Of a DNA stretch of 64,000 nt, positions 36,806 to 45,454 are shown piece after piece. Both the position numbers and the translations under genes were made by a program. Each line of letters begins with the position of its first letter. The stretch's first letter is position 1. This DNA is from JANQOZ01 sp045106555 (lineage in GTDB: Bacteria > Pseudomonadota > Gammaproteobacteria > Xanthomonadales > SZUA-38), in NCBI GenBank assembly GCA_045106555.1, contig JBGCET010000014.1, positions 62,001-126,000 of the forward strand, written 5' to 3'. The notes under the pieces are model-generated. The model was not told the DNA's origin. It ran no database searches and worked only from the letters and a program-made list of their open reading frames with translations.

Positions 36806-37843
36806 ATGATTCTCAGTCTGGTGGGTCGCCTTCCATCCAGCGACCTTCCCCCGGCGCTTCTGACCGATGAAGAAATTTCCCGAGTCGCCGCCGCCGGTCT
36901 CGGTGCGTTATTTCATCACCTCAATCAGCAAGGCCATATTCATTGTTCCGAGTCTGCCGGAGGTGTGCTGGAGTCGGCGGATCTGACCTCGCGAGTGCTG
37001 AGTTCAAACGCCAGAAGGTCCGCAGTAACGGTGTTGGATGAGTTGGGGCAACAGGATATCCATCCGATCTTACTCAAAGGCATGGACGTGGCTCAGCGGT
37101 ATTATCCTGAAGCTCACTGGCGAGTGATGGGGGACATCGATCTGTTGCTTCCTGCGGATGCTCGCGAGGAAGCGGTAAGCTGCTTGAAACAGCGCGGGTT
37201 TCACAACCCCACCGACGATCCGGATTCCGACTGGGACAAACACCATCACGCGGTGCCACTTTATAGCGATGAGCTGAAGATATGGGTGGAGCTGCATCAC
37301 AAACTCATTACCGATCAATCGCCCTTTGATGCAGAGCCCGCGCTCGCCCAAGACGCAGTGCTGTCCGATCTCTCTCCAGGAATCCTGGAAGGAAGGGAGG
37401 TGCGCTATCTGGCACCAGAGCGAACCTTACTGTTCACGATTTTGCATTGGTATTTTGATTTGATCGACCGCTGGGGAAGCCCAGGGTTGCAGCGGGCGGC
37501 GGTGGACTGTTTTTTTCTGAATATGGCAGGTGTTACTTTCAGTCAGCTGCCTGATCTATCGCCACAGGCCAAGCGCGCTGGCGGACTGATGGCGCAAATG
37601 ATTGCCACGGAAAAATCCGCCCGGTCCGTTGACAGCTCGTGCCCAATGCCAATGGGCGGCGGAATTGAGCGGGCATTGGCCAAGCTCGCAGGTTTTCGCG
37701 TCGATAGTTCGGGCTTCAAGCAAGAGGTGACAGGGCTGATGTTCAGGCAGGCTCTCAGTGCAAGCGGCCCCGTATCACTGCGTTTGGCCACAGCGCTGGG
37801 AGCCCTGGGGCCGTTGAGCCGAGCGATTCGTCAACGATTGTGA
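36806..37843 (+). CDS. Nucleotidyltransferase-fold protein (NTP_transf_5 type)
   Basis: A 345-residue protein of the uncharacterised nucleotidyltransferase family (PF14907-like). The hallmark is ILLKGMDVAQRYYPEAHWR, then MGDIDLLLPADAREEAVSCL, a GDID metal site as in nucleotidyltransferases; WVELHHKLI and LLFTILHWYFDL are further family segments. ATG 36806 has GGATAGGA upstream; the in-frame region back to 36689 overlaps the miaB promoter area. Such proteins are often encoded beside HPr-kinase-like and PqqD-like genes, including peptide-modification (lasso-type) loci, and exactly those two genes follow here. The substrate is unknown; transfer of a nucleotide to a peptide or sugar is possible. 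Confidence 0.75.
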   Translation: MILSLVGRLPSSDLPPALLTDEEISRVAAAGLGALFHHLNQQGHIHCSESAGGVLESADLTSRVLSSNARRSAVTVLDELGQQDIHPILLKGMDVAQRYYPEAHWRVMGDIDLLLPADAREEAVSCLKQRGFHNPTDDPDSDWDKHHHAVPLYSDELKIWVELHHKLITDQSPFDAEPALAQDAVLSDLSPGILEGREVRYLAPERTLLFTILHWYFDLIDRWGSPGLQRAAVDCFFLNMAGVTFSQLPDLSPQAKRAGGLMAQMIATEKSARSVDSSCPMPMGGGIERALAKLAGFRVDSSGFKQEVTGLMFRQALSASGPVSLRLATALGALGPLSRAIRQRL

Positions 37844-37916
37844 GTCCTTGGCAGCTCACCCTGTGAGGGCCACCCAAGATTAGGCAAAATACCCGTTGCC
37901 CAACTTCAATTTTTCC

Positions 37917-38735
37917 ATGAAAAAAATCATTGTTGGCGTCGTTGTTGAACTCCAAGCCGCGCTGGGCCTTGAGGACACGACGTTGCTGGAACAGAACTTC
38001 TCTGCTTTCGAAACCGCCCCGGCAGCCGCCAGAGCGCAGATTTCGGTGGCTGTGAAGGTTCATGACGATCAGTACCAGGTGAGCTGGCTGGAAGCGGACA
38101 ACGATGGGGTAGTGACCAGCACTCGGGCAGAGCTGGTCTACAACGTTGAGGGTTTTGTGGTGCTTGGGCTGCAGCTGGCACGGCCAGATTTGTTGTTCCT
38201 GCACGGTGCGGTGCTCCGGTCCGGGGCCAGGGGCATGGTTTTGACTGGCGCCTCGGGTAACGGAAAGTCCACCTTGTGTTGGGCGCTAACCCAGCATGAC
38301 TGCCAGTATTTGAGCGATGAGCTTGCGCCGCTGAAGCTGGGCGACAGCGCAACCGTCGCTGCAGAAGCCTACAGCCATTCCTTGAACCTGAAGAAAAGCC
38401 CACCGGGCAGTTACCAGTTGCCCCCTGACATCCCCCACACGGGCTGGACCTTCCATATTCCGCCATCACAGCTTGCGGGTGGTTATCAACTCAGCGACAG
38501 TAACGTGCACGCCATATTTCTTGTGCAGTATGATCCAGCGGGGCCAGCTGTTGACAGGCTGCCAACGGCTGAGGCGGTGTTTCGACTTTATCCCAATGTG
38601 CTCAACGGGTTGGCGCATCCGGCATCGGGCCTGACAATGGTTAAAGAAATCTGCCGCCGACTGCCGGTTTACGACCTGAAATCCAACAACCTCAAAAGCA
38701 CCAGCGAACTGGTGTTGGAGACCCTGCATCAATGA
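37917..38735 (+). CDS. HPr-kinase-related protein (HprK-rel-A type)
   Basis: A 272-residue P-loop protein of the HPr kinase/phosphorylase-like class. The Walker A motif is LTGASGNGKSTLCWAL near residue 111, and YLSDELAPLKL is the acidic strand where HPr kinase has its DD pair. LLFLHGAVLRSGARGMVLTG and the AIFLVQYDP region agree with the family. The real HPr kinase N-terminal domain and P-Ser loop are absent, so the target is probably not HPr. ATG 37917 is chosen; an in-frame TTG lies at 37896. Its stop overlaps the start of the PqqD-like gene (ATGA). Related kinases modify peptides in some lasso clusters; here the tiny peptide at 39163 is the obvious candidate partner, by position only. Confidence 0.78.
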   Translation: MKKIIVGVVVELQAALGLEDTTLLEQNFSAFETAPAAARAQISVAVKVHDDQYQVSWLEADNDGVVTSTRAELVYNVEGFVVLGLQLARPDLLFLHGAVLRSGARGMVLTGASGNGKSTLCWALTQHDCQYLSDELAPLKLGDSATVAAEAYSHSLNLKKSPPGSYQLPPDIPHTGWTFHIPPSQLAGGYQLSDSNVHAIFLVQYDPAGPAVDRLPTAEAVFRLYPNVLNGLAHPASGLTMVKEICRRLPVYDLKSNNLKSTSELVLETLHQ

Positions 38736-38992
38736 ACCCAAAAAAGGCGGCAAACCTGGTGCAGGAAGATGCTGATGGACACTTGATTGTACTGGACGGC
38801 GATAACGGGCAGGTTCACAAGCTGAATCCAACGGCGGCCATGATTCTAGAGCTATGCGACGGCGCACTGAGCGCTGAGGAGATTGCCGCGGAAGTGGCTT
38901 CGGCGTGCGACGTAGACGTTTCGCTGATCACCGATGATGTTCGCGCAACGTTGGCTGAATTTGCGGAAAAAGACCTGATTTCCCTGGCTTGA
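38732..38992 (+). CDS. PqqD-like peptide-chaperone protein
   Basis: An 86-residue winged-helix PqqD-family protein, the RiPP recognition element fold that binds leader peptides. Visible features are the DADGHLIVLDGDNGQVHKL beta hairpin, then LNPTAAMILELCDGALSAEE (the NxTAxxIxxLxDG signature) and a C-terminal helix DVRATLAEFAEKDLI. The ATG overlaps the stop of the HPr-kinase-like gene. No radical SAM PqqE-type gene is nearby, so this is not a PQQ locus. It most likely presents a peptide, perhaps the one encoded 170 nt downstream, to the kinase or nucleotidyltransferase. Confidence 0.85.
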   Translation: MNPKKAANLVQEDADGHLIVLDGDNGQVHKLNPTAAMILELCDGALSAEEIAAEVASACDVDVSLITDDVRATLAEFAEKDLISLA

Positions 38993-39162
38993 GGCACCGC
39001 AAACCCTCTCGGGTCAGTCTCCGTTAACGGGGTCAACGGTGGAAAACGCTAAGTAAACGTTTGTCACAGACTCGTTACACCTGAGTTGTTCATTCGAAAA
39101 TACAGCGATCGTTTGTTACAATTCGAGCCGGGGGTCACAAAACTTTGGAAGGAGGAAACATC

Positions 39163-39411
39163 GTGTCGATCCAAAAGTCGAGACGGGACTTTCTTAAGAA
39201 AACCGGTTATAGCGCTCCGGTTGTCATCACTCTAGCGGCCACACCGGCATTTGCCGGCGGTGGATCTGCCAGCAGTGGTGGTGGCGGAAACCCCTCCGGG
39301 GGGCAGTGTCGTACCGTAACCCAATACCGAACTCAGGTTCGGGTTATCTCGTGGTGGCCATTACGGCTGCAGCGGGTTCGGGTTCCGGTAAGAGTTCGCA
39401 TTTGTAACTAA
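39163..39411 (+). CDS. Tiny twin-arginine-signal peptide, candidate modification substrate
   Basis: An 82-residue protein starting at GTG 39163 with an excellent AGGAGG site (spacing about 7). The N-terminus has SRRDFLKK, a twin-arginine motif, then GYSAP, VVITLAATPAFA and a likely cleavage after AFA. A Gly/Ser linker follows, then a strongly basic core with Cys49 and Cys81, two Trp (64 and 65) and alternating Arg/Val near the end (VRVPVRVRICN). It is the last gene of the nucleotidyltransferase/HprK/PqqD cassette and is closed by a strong terminator. A paralog with the same N-terminus lies at 51714. It may be a Tat-exported peptide, a RiPP-like precursor, or both; no homolog of known function is recognised. 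Confidence 0.75.
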   Translation: MSIQKSRRDFLKKTGYSAPVVITLAATPAFAGGGSASSGGGGNPSGGQCRTVTQYRTQVRVISWWPLRLQRVRVPVRVRICN

Positions 39412-39451
39412 ACCGGGATGCCGGTGCGAACCGGCGGACTTTTGAGACCTT

Positions 39452-39477
39452 AAACCGGGCTTCGTGCCCGGTTTTTT
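39452..39477 (+). terminator. Rho-independent terminator
   Basis: AAACCGGGC (39452-39460), loop TTCGT, GCCCGGTTT (39466-39474), then a run of T to 39477. It ends the plus-strand cassette and faces the 3' end of manC. Confidence 0.9.
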
Positions 39478-39515
39478 GATTGTCCACTGCCAGCAAGACC
39501 CAGAACCAGCCCTGG

Positions 39516-40850
39516 TCAGGGGGCCGTCAGCACGACCAGCGCCGACATTGCCACGGCGCCGTCATTGACCAGCGTTGTGGAAAACGTCTCAGATTGCCCC
39601 AGAGTCAAAGTTTTGCCTGCCATTCTGGCCGTTCCATCCAAAACGATCAGCTGAAGCCTGTGGTGTACGTCCGGTGGCTGCAGTTGGTCTCCTGGCGCAA
39701 GTTTTACCCGGTAAACCTCCTGAGTTTGTTCTGCCAGCAGGCACTCACCTCGGTTCCATGATCGGCTGTTGTGAACATGATTCTGGGTCAATCCGCTGGT
39801 TTTGGCCTCCAGTTGGTTGACCACGGTTTTTACGTCTTGAGACTGGGGTTTTGCACTGATCAGCAGCGCGTCCGGCGTGTCGACAACCACCAGATTTTGC
39901 ACTCCGATGGCCGCGACCAGTCTTTGCGGATTACGCACATACACGTCTTCGCAGTTGACAAAAATAGCGTCACCCTGTGAGTGGTTCCCAGCACCAGAAT
40001 TGAGCTCGCTGATTGCTTGCCAGGACCCCACGTCATTCCAATCAAAATCCCCGTTCACCACCGCGACAAGATCGGATTTTTCAAACACCGCGTAATCCAC
40101 AGAAATAGCGGGCAGTTGACGGAAGGTGTGGAGATCAAGCCTCACCTCGTCGTTGACCGACGTTGAGCCATTCAAGCAGTGATCCACTCCCGCCTGTAAT
40201 TGAGGTGCCACCGCGCTCGTCGCTTTTTGAAAGCCATTCGGAGTGAAAGCAAACATGCCGGAATTCCACGAATATTGGCCAGAGGCCAGGTACCTTTCAG
40301 CCGTGGCAAGATCGGGCTTTTCGACGAATTGTTCCACTTCAAACCCTTGCCCAATACCGGCGCCGGCCTTGATGTAGCCGTAACCCGTTTCGGGTCTTGT
40401 CGGGTTAATACCAAAGGTCACCAGAAGGCCTTTGGAGGCCAGCTCGGCTGAGATTTGGGCAGCCTGGACAAATCCGGCTTGATCGTTAATCAGGTGGTCT
40501 GAAGGCAGAATAACGAGGCAAACCTGCCCGCCCAGGTGGGTCCCGGCCCAGGCCGCTGCCGTGGCAATCGCTGGAGCGGTGTTGCGCGCCTCAGGTTCCA
40601 GGAGAAAAATATGGCGATTGTGGTCCTTGGAAGAGTTGCTGTAGGCCTCGCGGGTCAGAGCGCCATAGGCGGCATTGGTGACCGTGATAATGGGGCCGCC
40701 GTCCGCCAGAGCTTCGGCTCGGCGTAACGTTTTGCCAATAAGCGTTTCCCCATCTGGCATGGCCATAAACGGTTTGGGGAACGATTTTCTGGACTCTGGC
40801 CAAAGTCGTGTTCCCGCGCCACCGGATAAAATTATGGGCACAACCTTCAT
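39516..40850 (-). CDS. manC: Mannose-1-phosphate guanylyltransferase / mannose-6-phosphate isomerase
   Basis: A bifunctional type II enzyme of 444 residues that makes GDP-mannose for surface polysaccharides. The pyrophosphorylase part has VPIILSGGAGTRLWPESR, FPKPF, RNTAPAIATAA and FVEKPD, followed by NSGMFAF and DWNDVGSW. The C-terminal cupin isomerase domain shows RSWNRGECL and VYRVKLAPGDQLQPPDVHHR. The usual HRAEHW of the isomerase reads HHRLQL here, so isomerase activity may be reduced. ATG 40850 matches the family start; the frame runs 14 codons further. It lies 94 nt downstream of rmlD on the same strand. Confidence 0.93.
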   Translation of the reverse strand: MKVVPIILSGGAGTRLWPESRKSFPKPFMAMPDGETLIGKTLRRAEALADGGPIITVTNAAYGALTREAYSNSSKDHNRHIFLLEPEARNTAPAIATAAAWAGTHLGGQVCLVILPSDHLINDQAGFVQAAQISAELASKGLLVTFGINPTRPETGYGYIKAGAGIGQGFEVEQFVEKPDLATAERYLASGQYSWNSGMFAFTPNGFQKATSAVAPQLQAGVDHCLNGSTSVNDEVRLDLHTFRQLPAISVDYAVFEKSDLVAVVNGDFDWNDVGSWQAISELNSGAGNHSQGDAIFVNCEDVYVRNPQRLVAAIGVQNLVVVDTPDALLISAKPQSQDVKTVVNQLEAKTSGLTQNHVHNSRSWNRGECLLAEQTQEVYRVKLAPGDQLQPPDVHHRLQLIVLDGTARMAGKTLTLGQSETFSTTLVNDGAVAMSALVVLTAP

Positions 40851-40944
40851 TTGAAAAGATCTACGAGCGTTAACACCGCGCGATGGTATCACCGTTACCC
40901 TCGCGAGGTCAGTTCGGCGCTGTTTTCAGTCTAACCAGGTCAAA

Positions 40945-41850
40945 TCAATCCCAGGGAAAACCCGGCAATGACTCTTCCAACTGTACTTTCCAGTGGGGAA
41001 CCTCGATGCCAAAAACCGTTTCAAACAGCGTGTTATCCAGAACTGAGTAGGCGGGACGACGAGCAGGGCTTGGAAACGCTGTGCTGTCAACGGGCGAAGG
41101 TTTCGCCAATTTTTGTGGTGCCTGATGGGTCTGGGTCCACGCGAGGAACTGCAGAGCGAAGCCGTACCAGGATACGGGCTCGCCGCTGGCGGACAGGTGA
41201 AACGTGCCGCTGATGTCGTCCTTTGTCGCCGCAGCAAAGGCTTGCATACTGGCCTTGGCCAGAAATTGTGCAGAGGTTGGGCGACCGAATTGATCGTCAA
41301 CGATGCTCAATGTTTCTCGTTCCTTGGCCAGGCGAACAATCGTCTTTACGAAGTTGTTGCCATAGCGACCATAGACCCAGGCAGTGCGGAAAATCAGGTG
41401 TCTGACGTTTGCCGCACGTATCTGCTCTTCGCCGGCCAACTTGCTGGCGCCATAAGCGTTAACTGGGGCTGGCGTGTTAGTCTCTTCATAGGGTGTAGAG
41501 GCTGAACCAGGAAAGACATAATCGGTTGAATAATGAACCAGAATGCCGTTATGGGGTTGAAGGTAAGCGGCAAGCTGTGCGGGCAGGCCGGCGTTTAGAC
41601 GCTGGGCTGCCGCTAAGTCAGTTTCTGCTTGGTCGACTCCGGTAAATGCCGCAGCATTCACAATATGATCTGGCCGCACCGTCTCAAGCAGTTTTGTTAC
41701 CGCGTCGGAATCCGACAAATCACAAGGGTAATCGGCGTCGCTGCGTGCGCTAGTGACGACGCGCCCGGTAGCCGGAAGAGTGGCGGCTAATTCCGCGCCT
41801 AACTGGCCGCTGCTGCCTAACAGCAACGTCGTCGATTCGGGCTGTGTCAT
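40945..41850 (-). CDS. rmlD: dTDP-4-dehydrorhamnose reductase
   Basis: A 301-residue extended SDR enzyme that completes dTDP-L-rhamnose synthesis. It has TTLLLGSSGQLGAELA (NADPH loop), NAAAFTGVDQAE, HYSTDYVFPGS, the catalytic NAYGASKLAGEE (YxxxK) and FRTAWVYG. The length is normal. The ATG overlaps the stop of meaB in an ATGA junction, so this sugar gene is coupled to the methylmalonyl-CoA operon, while rmlB, rmlA and rmlC lie 11 kb away at 52626-55161. No second rmlD was seen in the window. Confidence 0.95.
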   Translation of the reverse strand: MTQPESTTLLLGSSGQLGAELAATLPATGRVVTSARSDADYPCDLSDSDAVTKLLETVRPDHIVNAAAFTGVDQAETDLAAAQRLNAGLPAQLAAYLQPHNGILVHYSTDYVFPGSASTPYEETNTPAPVNAYGASKLAGEEQIRAANVRHLIFRTAWVYGRYGNNFVKTIVRLAKERETLSIVDDQFGRPTSAQFLAKASMQAFAAATKDDISGTFHLSASGEPVSWYGFALQFLAWTQTHQAPQKLAKPSPVDSTAFPSPARRPAYSVLDNTLFETVFGIEVPHWKVQLEESLPGFPWD

Positions 41851-42812
41851 CGGTCGGCGGCCAGTTGGGATGCGGCAGAAAATGGTGTGATTTGACCGGC
41901 TCTAACCTGTTGTTCCAACGCGGACTTCAACGACTGGGCCGCGGGTCTGGACATCAGTCGCCGTTGCAGGATTTCACCCACCAGCCGTTCCATCCACAGC
42001 ACAGCCTGGCGCTGACGGTTGTGGGCGAGGCTGCCGTCATTGGCTGACTGCTGAAAAAAGGCCTGGGTTGCATCCCAGACCTCATCGATTCCGGTGGCCT
42101 CCATAGCAGAACAGGTCATGACCCGCGGCGTCCAGGAGCCCATTTGTCGCAATAATGCCAGTGCGCTTTGATAGCGTGCAGCAGCCTGCTCGGCCAAAGT
42201 TAGCTGGTCTCCATCCGCCTTGTTGATCACCAGAAGTTGGGCCAATTCCAAAATACCGCGTTTTATGCCCTGCAGTTCGTCGCCAGAGTTGGGCAGCATC
42301 AACACCATAAAAAGATCCACCATGGCGGCGACATCAAATTCCGACTGGCCTACGCCTACGGTCTCAACCAAAATAACGTCAAACCCTGCTGCGTCGCAGA
42401 GCTGCAGATTCTCCCGGGTACGCTGAGCCACCCCGCCCAGAGCCCCTGCTGATGGGGAAGGGCGAATGAAGGCTCCCTGGTGACGGGAAAGCTCGGTCAT
42501 GCGGGTTTTGTCACCTAGTATCGATCCACCGGCAATGGGTGAGCTTGGGTCTACGGCCAGCACCGCCAGGGACTTTCCCGCTTGCAAAAGGTGCAATCCA
42601 AAGGCTTCGATAAACGTGGATTTACCCACTCCAGGTGACCCTGATATGCCAATTCTAAGAGCGTTACCCGTGTCCGGCAATAAGGCATTGAGCAGGTCTT
42701 CAGCCTGCTTCCGGTGGGACTCCACACGACTTTCTACCAATGTGATGGCCTTGGCGAGGGAGCGACGATCTCCGGCCTTGAGACGCTCGGTATCGATGTT
42801 GCCTACGATCAT
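41847..42812 (-). CDS. meaB: Methylmalonyl-CoA mutase-associated GTPase MeaB
   Basis: A 321-residue G3E-type GTPase chaperone that protects and reloads cobalamin in methylmalonyl-CoA mutase. Motifs are GISGSPGVGKSTFIEAFG (P-loop), LAVDPSSPIAGGSILGDKTRM, DVILVETVGVGQSE (Walker B) and VINKADGD (NKxD). It overlaps the end of the mutase gene by one base (TGATG) and overlaps rmlD at its own end. Confidence 0.97.
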   Translation of the reverse strand: MIVGNIDTERLKAGDRRSLAKAITLVESRVESHRKQAEDLLNALLPDTGNALRIGISGSPGVGKSTFIEAFGLHLLQAGKSLAVLAVDPSSPIAGGSILGDKTRMTELSRHQGAFIRPSPSAGALGGVAQRTRENLQLCDAAGFDVILVETVGVGQSEFDVAAMVDLFMVLMLPNSGDELQGIKRGILELAQLLVINKADGDQLTLAEQAAARYQSALALLRQMGSWTPRVMTCSAMEATGIDEVWDATQAFFQQSANDGSLAHNRQRQAVLWMERLVGEILQRRLMSRPAAQSLKSALEQQVRAGQITPFSAASQLAADR

Positions 42813-44968
42813 CAGTCAGCCAAGTTTATGGCCTTAAGAACCTCTCGGGCAGCGCTGGGTATGTGGGTGCCTGGACCGAAAATTCCGCTGACGCCGGCTT
42901 GTTCGAGAAACGAGTAATCCTGTTTGGGGATAACGCCGCCAGCAATGACCAGAATGTCGTCTGCGCCTTGTTTGCGCAGTTCGCTGATCAACTGCGGCAC
43001 CAGCGTTTTATGACCCGCAGCGAGGGTTGATGCGCCCACCACATGCACATCGTTCTCAATCGCCTGGCGGGCCACCTCCTCGGGAGTGGCAAACATGGGG
43101 GACAGGTCAATATCAAAACCGATGTCGGCAAATGCCGTGGCAATAACCTTGGCGCCACGGTCGTGGCCGTCTTGGCCCATCTTACAAACCAACATGCGCG
43201 GTCGTCGCCCATGTTTGTGCTCAAAATCCACCACGTCAGCGACGATGGCATGCCAATCTTCATCATCCTGATAAGCTGCACCGTAAATACCTGATACCGT
43301 TTGTGAGTCGGCTTTATATCGTCCAAATACTGACTCCAGAGCATCCGATATCTCGCCGACGGTAGCCCGAGCTCTGGCGGCATCAATGGCCAGTGCCAGC
43401 AGGTTACCCTGCGTGCCAGCGCCAATTTTGAGGGCCTCAAGGCACTGATTAACCTGGTTTTCATCGCGCTGTTGGCGAACCGTGTTGAGCCGCTGGAGCT
43501 GGGATTGACGCACCGATTCGTTGTCAATGTCCAGAATATCGACGTCATCCTGGGAGTTGTTCTGGTATTTGTTGACCCCCACGATGACATCTTCTCCCCG
43601 ATCGATGCGGGCCTGCTTGGCTGCTGCGGATGCCTCGATGCGCAATTTGGGTAAGCCGCTTTCGATGGCTTTGGCCATGCCGCCTTTTTGCTCGATTTCG
43701 GCCATCAACGTTCGGGCTCGCTGAGCAATGTCAGCAGTGAGGCTTTCCATCATGTAAGACCCACCCCATGGGTCCACCACATCGGTAATACCGGTTTCTT
43801 CCTGGATCACCAGCTGGGTATTTCGCGCGATGCGAGCCGAAAACTCTGTGGGAAGAGCAATGGCCTCATCCAGCGCATTGGTGTGCAGGCTTTGAGTGCC
43901 GCCAAATACCGCAGCCATGGCCTCAATGGTGGTTCGAACGACATTGTTGTAAGGGTCTTGCTCTGTCAGTGACCATCCAGAGGTCTGGCAGTGCGTTCGG
44001 AGCATTTTCGACTTGGGGTTTTCCGGCTCGAATTCATCGATGATCTCGGACCACAGCAATCGTGCGGCCCGCATCTTGGCGATTTCCATATAAAAATTCA
44101 TGCCGATGCCCCAAAAGAAGCTCAACCGAGGCGCAAAACTGTCAATATGAAGGTCAGCGTCCAGGGCCGCGCGAACGTACTCCCGACCGTCGGCCAGGGT
44201 GTAGGCCAATTCAAGTGCAGCGTCAGCTCCCGCCTCCTGAATGTGGTATCCGGAAATGGAGATGCTGTTGAACCGAGGCATGTTTTCTGCGGCATAGGCA
44301 ATGATATCGCCCACAATCCGCATGCTGGGGCGCGGCGGATAAATGTAGGTATTGCGCACCATGAATTCTTTCAAGATATCGTTTTGGATGGTGCCGGACA
44401 GCTGGGCCTGATCCACACCTTGTTCTTCGCCGGCAACAATAAACGAGGCCAGCACCGGCAGAACGGCCCCATTCATCGTCATGGACACCGACACCTGATC
44501 CAGAGGAATGCCGTCGAACAGAATTTTCATGTCCTCCACCGAATCGATGGCAACTCCCGCTTTACCCACATCCCCGGTGACCCTGTCATGATCGGAGTCG
44601 TAGCCACGGTGAGTTGCCAGGTCAAACGCTACCGACACCCCTTGGCCGCCTGCGGCCAGCGCTTTTCGGTAGAAAGCGTTGGATTCTTCTGCGGTTGAGA
44701 ACCCTGCGTACTGGCGAATGGTCCAGGGCCGACCCGCGTACATCGTAGCCTGGGGGCCACGGATAAAAGGCTCCAGTCCAGGTAATGTGTTGGTCAGCGG
44801 GTTGTTTGCGGTATCTTTGGCGGTGTAGAGAGGTTTTACCGTCACGCCTTCTGGCGTATCCACATTGAGGTCTTTGAGAGACCGCTTGCTGCGTTTGAGC
44901 TGGTTCTCAGCTAACTGTTCCCAATCGTCCAGTGTCGCTTCAGGTGCGGTATAGGATTTTTTACTCAT
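42812..44968 (-). CDS. scpA: Methylmalonyl-CoA mutase
   Basis: A 718-residue cobalamin-dependent mutase that interconverts methylmalonyl-CoA and succinyl-CoA. The catalytic barrel has YAGRPWTIRQYAGFSTAEESN, FDLATHRGYDSDH and GTQSLHTNALDEA; the C-terminal B12 domain has KMGQDGHDRGAKVIATAFAD with the cobalt-ligand His in DGHDRG, then STLAAGHKTL and AGGVIP. It is the single-chain (homodimeric) form. ATG 44968 is used; it overlaps the epimerase stop in ATGAGTAA. The longer frame to 45004 only adds residues inside the epimerase gene. Confidence 0.97.
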   Translation of the reverse strand: MSKKSYTAPEATLDDWEQLAENQLKRSKRSLKDLNVDTPEGVTVKPLYTAKDTANNPLTNTLPGLEPFIRGPQATMYAGRPWTIRQYAGFSTAEESNAFYRKALAAGGQGVSVAFDLATHRGYDSDHDRVTGDVGKAGVAIDSVEDMKILFDGIPLDQVSVSMTMNGAVLPVLASFIVAGEEQGVDQAQLSGTIQNDILKEFMVRNTYIYPPRPSMRIVGDIIAYAAENMPRFNSISISGYHIQEAGADAALELAYTLADGREYVRAALDADLHIDSFAPRLSFFWGIGMNFYMEIAKMRAARLLWSEIIDEFEPENPKSKMLRTHCQTSGWSLTEQDPYNNVVRTTIEAMAAVFGGTQSLHTNALDEAIALPTEFSARIARNTQLVIQEETGITDVVDPWGGSYMMESLTADIAQRARTLMAEIEQKGGMAKAIESGLPKLRIEASAAAKQARIDRGEDVIVGVNKYQNNSQDDVDILDIDNESVRQSQLQRLNTVRQQRDENQVNQCLEALKIGAGTQGNLLALAIDAARARATVGEISDALESVFGRYKADSQTVSGIYGAAYQDDEDWHAIVADVVDFEHKHGRRPRMLVCKMGQDGHDRGAKVIATAFADIGFDIDLSPMFATPEEVARQAIENDVHVVGASTLAAGHKTLVPQLISELRKQGADDILVIAGGVIPKQDYSFLEQAGVSGIFGPGTHIPSAAREVLKAINLAD

Positions 44969-45383
44969 GCCCAGAATGCTCTTCGCCTGGCTGGTTAATT
45001 TCAATCAATACCCCGTCACAAGACCGCGGATGGATGAAAATCACTCGACTCCCGTGGGCCCCGGGGCCTGGCTGTTCAGACAGAAACTCATAGCCGCGGT
45101 TGCGCAGTCTTGCCACATCGGCGTCGATATCGTCACTACGAAAACACAGGTGATGAAGTCCTCCCGGACGCTTTTCCAGAAATTTCGCAATGGGTCCCGC
45201 TCCGCCCAACGGGTGGACCAGTTCGATGCTGGTGGGAGGTAAAGGAAAGAATGCTGTGCTGGTCTGAGCAGACACCACATCGTCGGTTCCCGACAGGTTA
45301 AGCCCAAAATCTTCGGCGAACCGCTCAATGGCCTTGGGTAAATCGGGCACCGCGATGGCGATGTGGTCCAGGGCAGTAATCAT
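44961..45383 (-). CDS. mce: Methylmalonyl-CoA epimerase
   Basis: A 140-residue glyoxalase-fold epimerase that converts (S)- to (R)-methylmalonyl-CoA between the carboxylase and the mutase. Metal-binding positions are visible in ALDHIAIAVPDL (His), the central SIELVHPLG and GGLHHLCFRSDDID (His), and a late GVLIEINQ (Glu). It is the first gene of the mce-scpA-meaB-rmlD minus-strand operon and overlaps scpA by 8 nt. Confidence 0.95.
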   Translation of the reverse strand: MITALDHIAIAVPDLPKAIERFAEDFGLNLSGTDDVVSAQTSTAFFPLPPTSIELVHPLGGAGPIAKFLEKRPGGLHHLCFRSDDIDADVARLRNRGYEFLSEQPGPGAHGSRVIFIHPRSCDGVLIEINQPGEEHSGHE

Positions 45384-45454
45384 GCCAGAGTCCTTTAACG
45401 GGAGGACTCAGAATAATACTGGATCAGAACCGCCAAGGGGAGGTCAGCGCGGAT

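Noticed and set aside
38732..38992. PQQ biosynthesis gene pqqD
   Set aside because: No pqqA, pqqB, pqqC or pqqE near it; the neighbours are kinase and nucleotidyltransferase folds.
39163..39411. Lasso peptide precursor
   Set aside because: No lasso protease or asparagine-synthetase-like cyclase gene nearby and no typical Thr at -2 followed by a ring Gly with Asp/Glu at 7-9, so only a general modified-peptide idea is kept.
43991..44698. 235-codon plus-strand open frame
   Set aside because: Antisense to the methylmalonyl-CoA mutase barrel domain, which is clearly the real gene.
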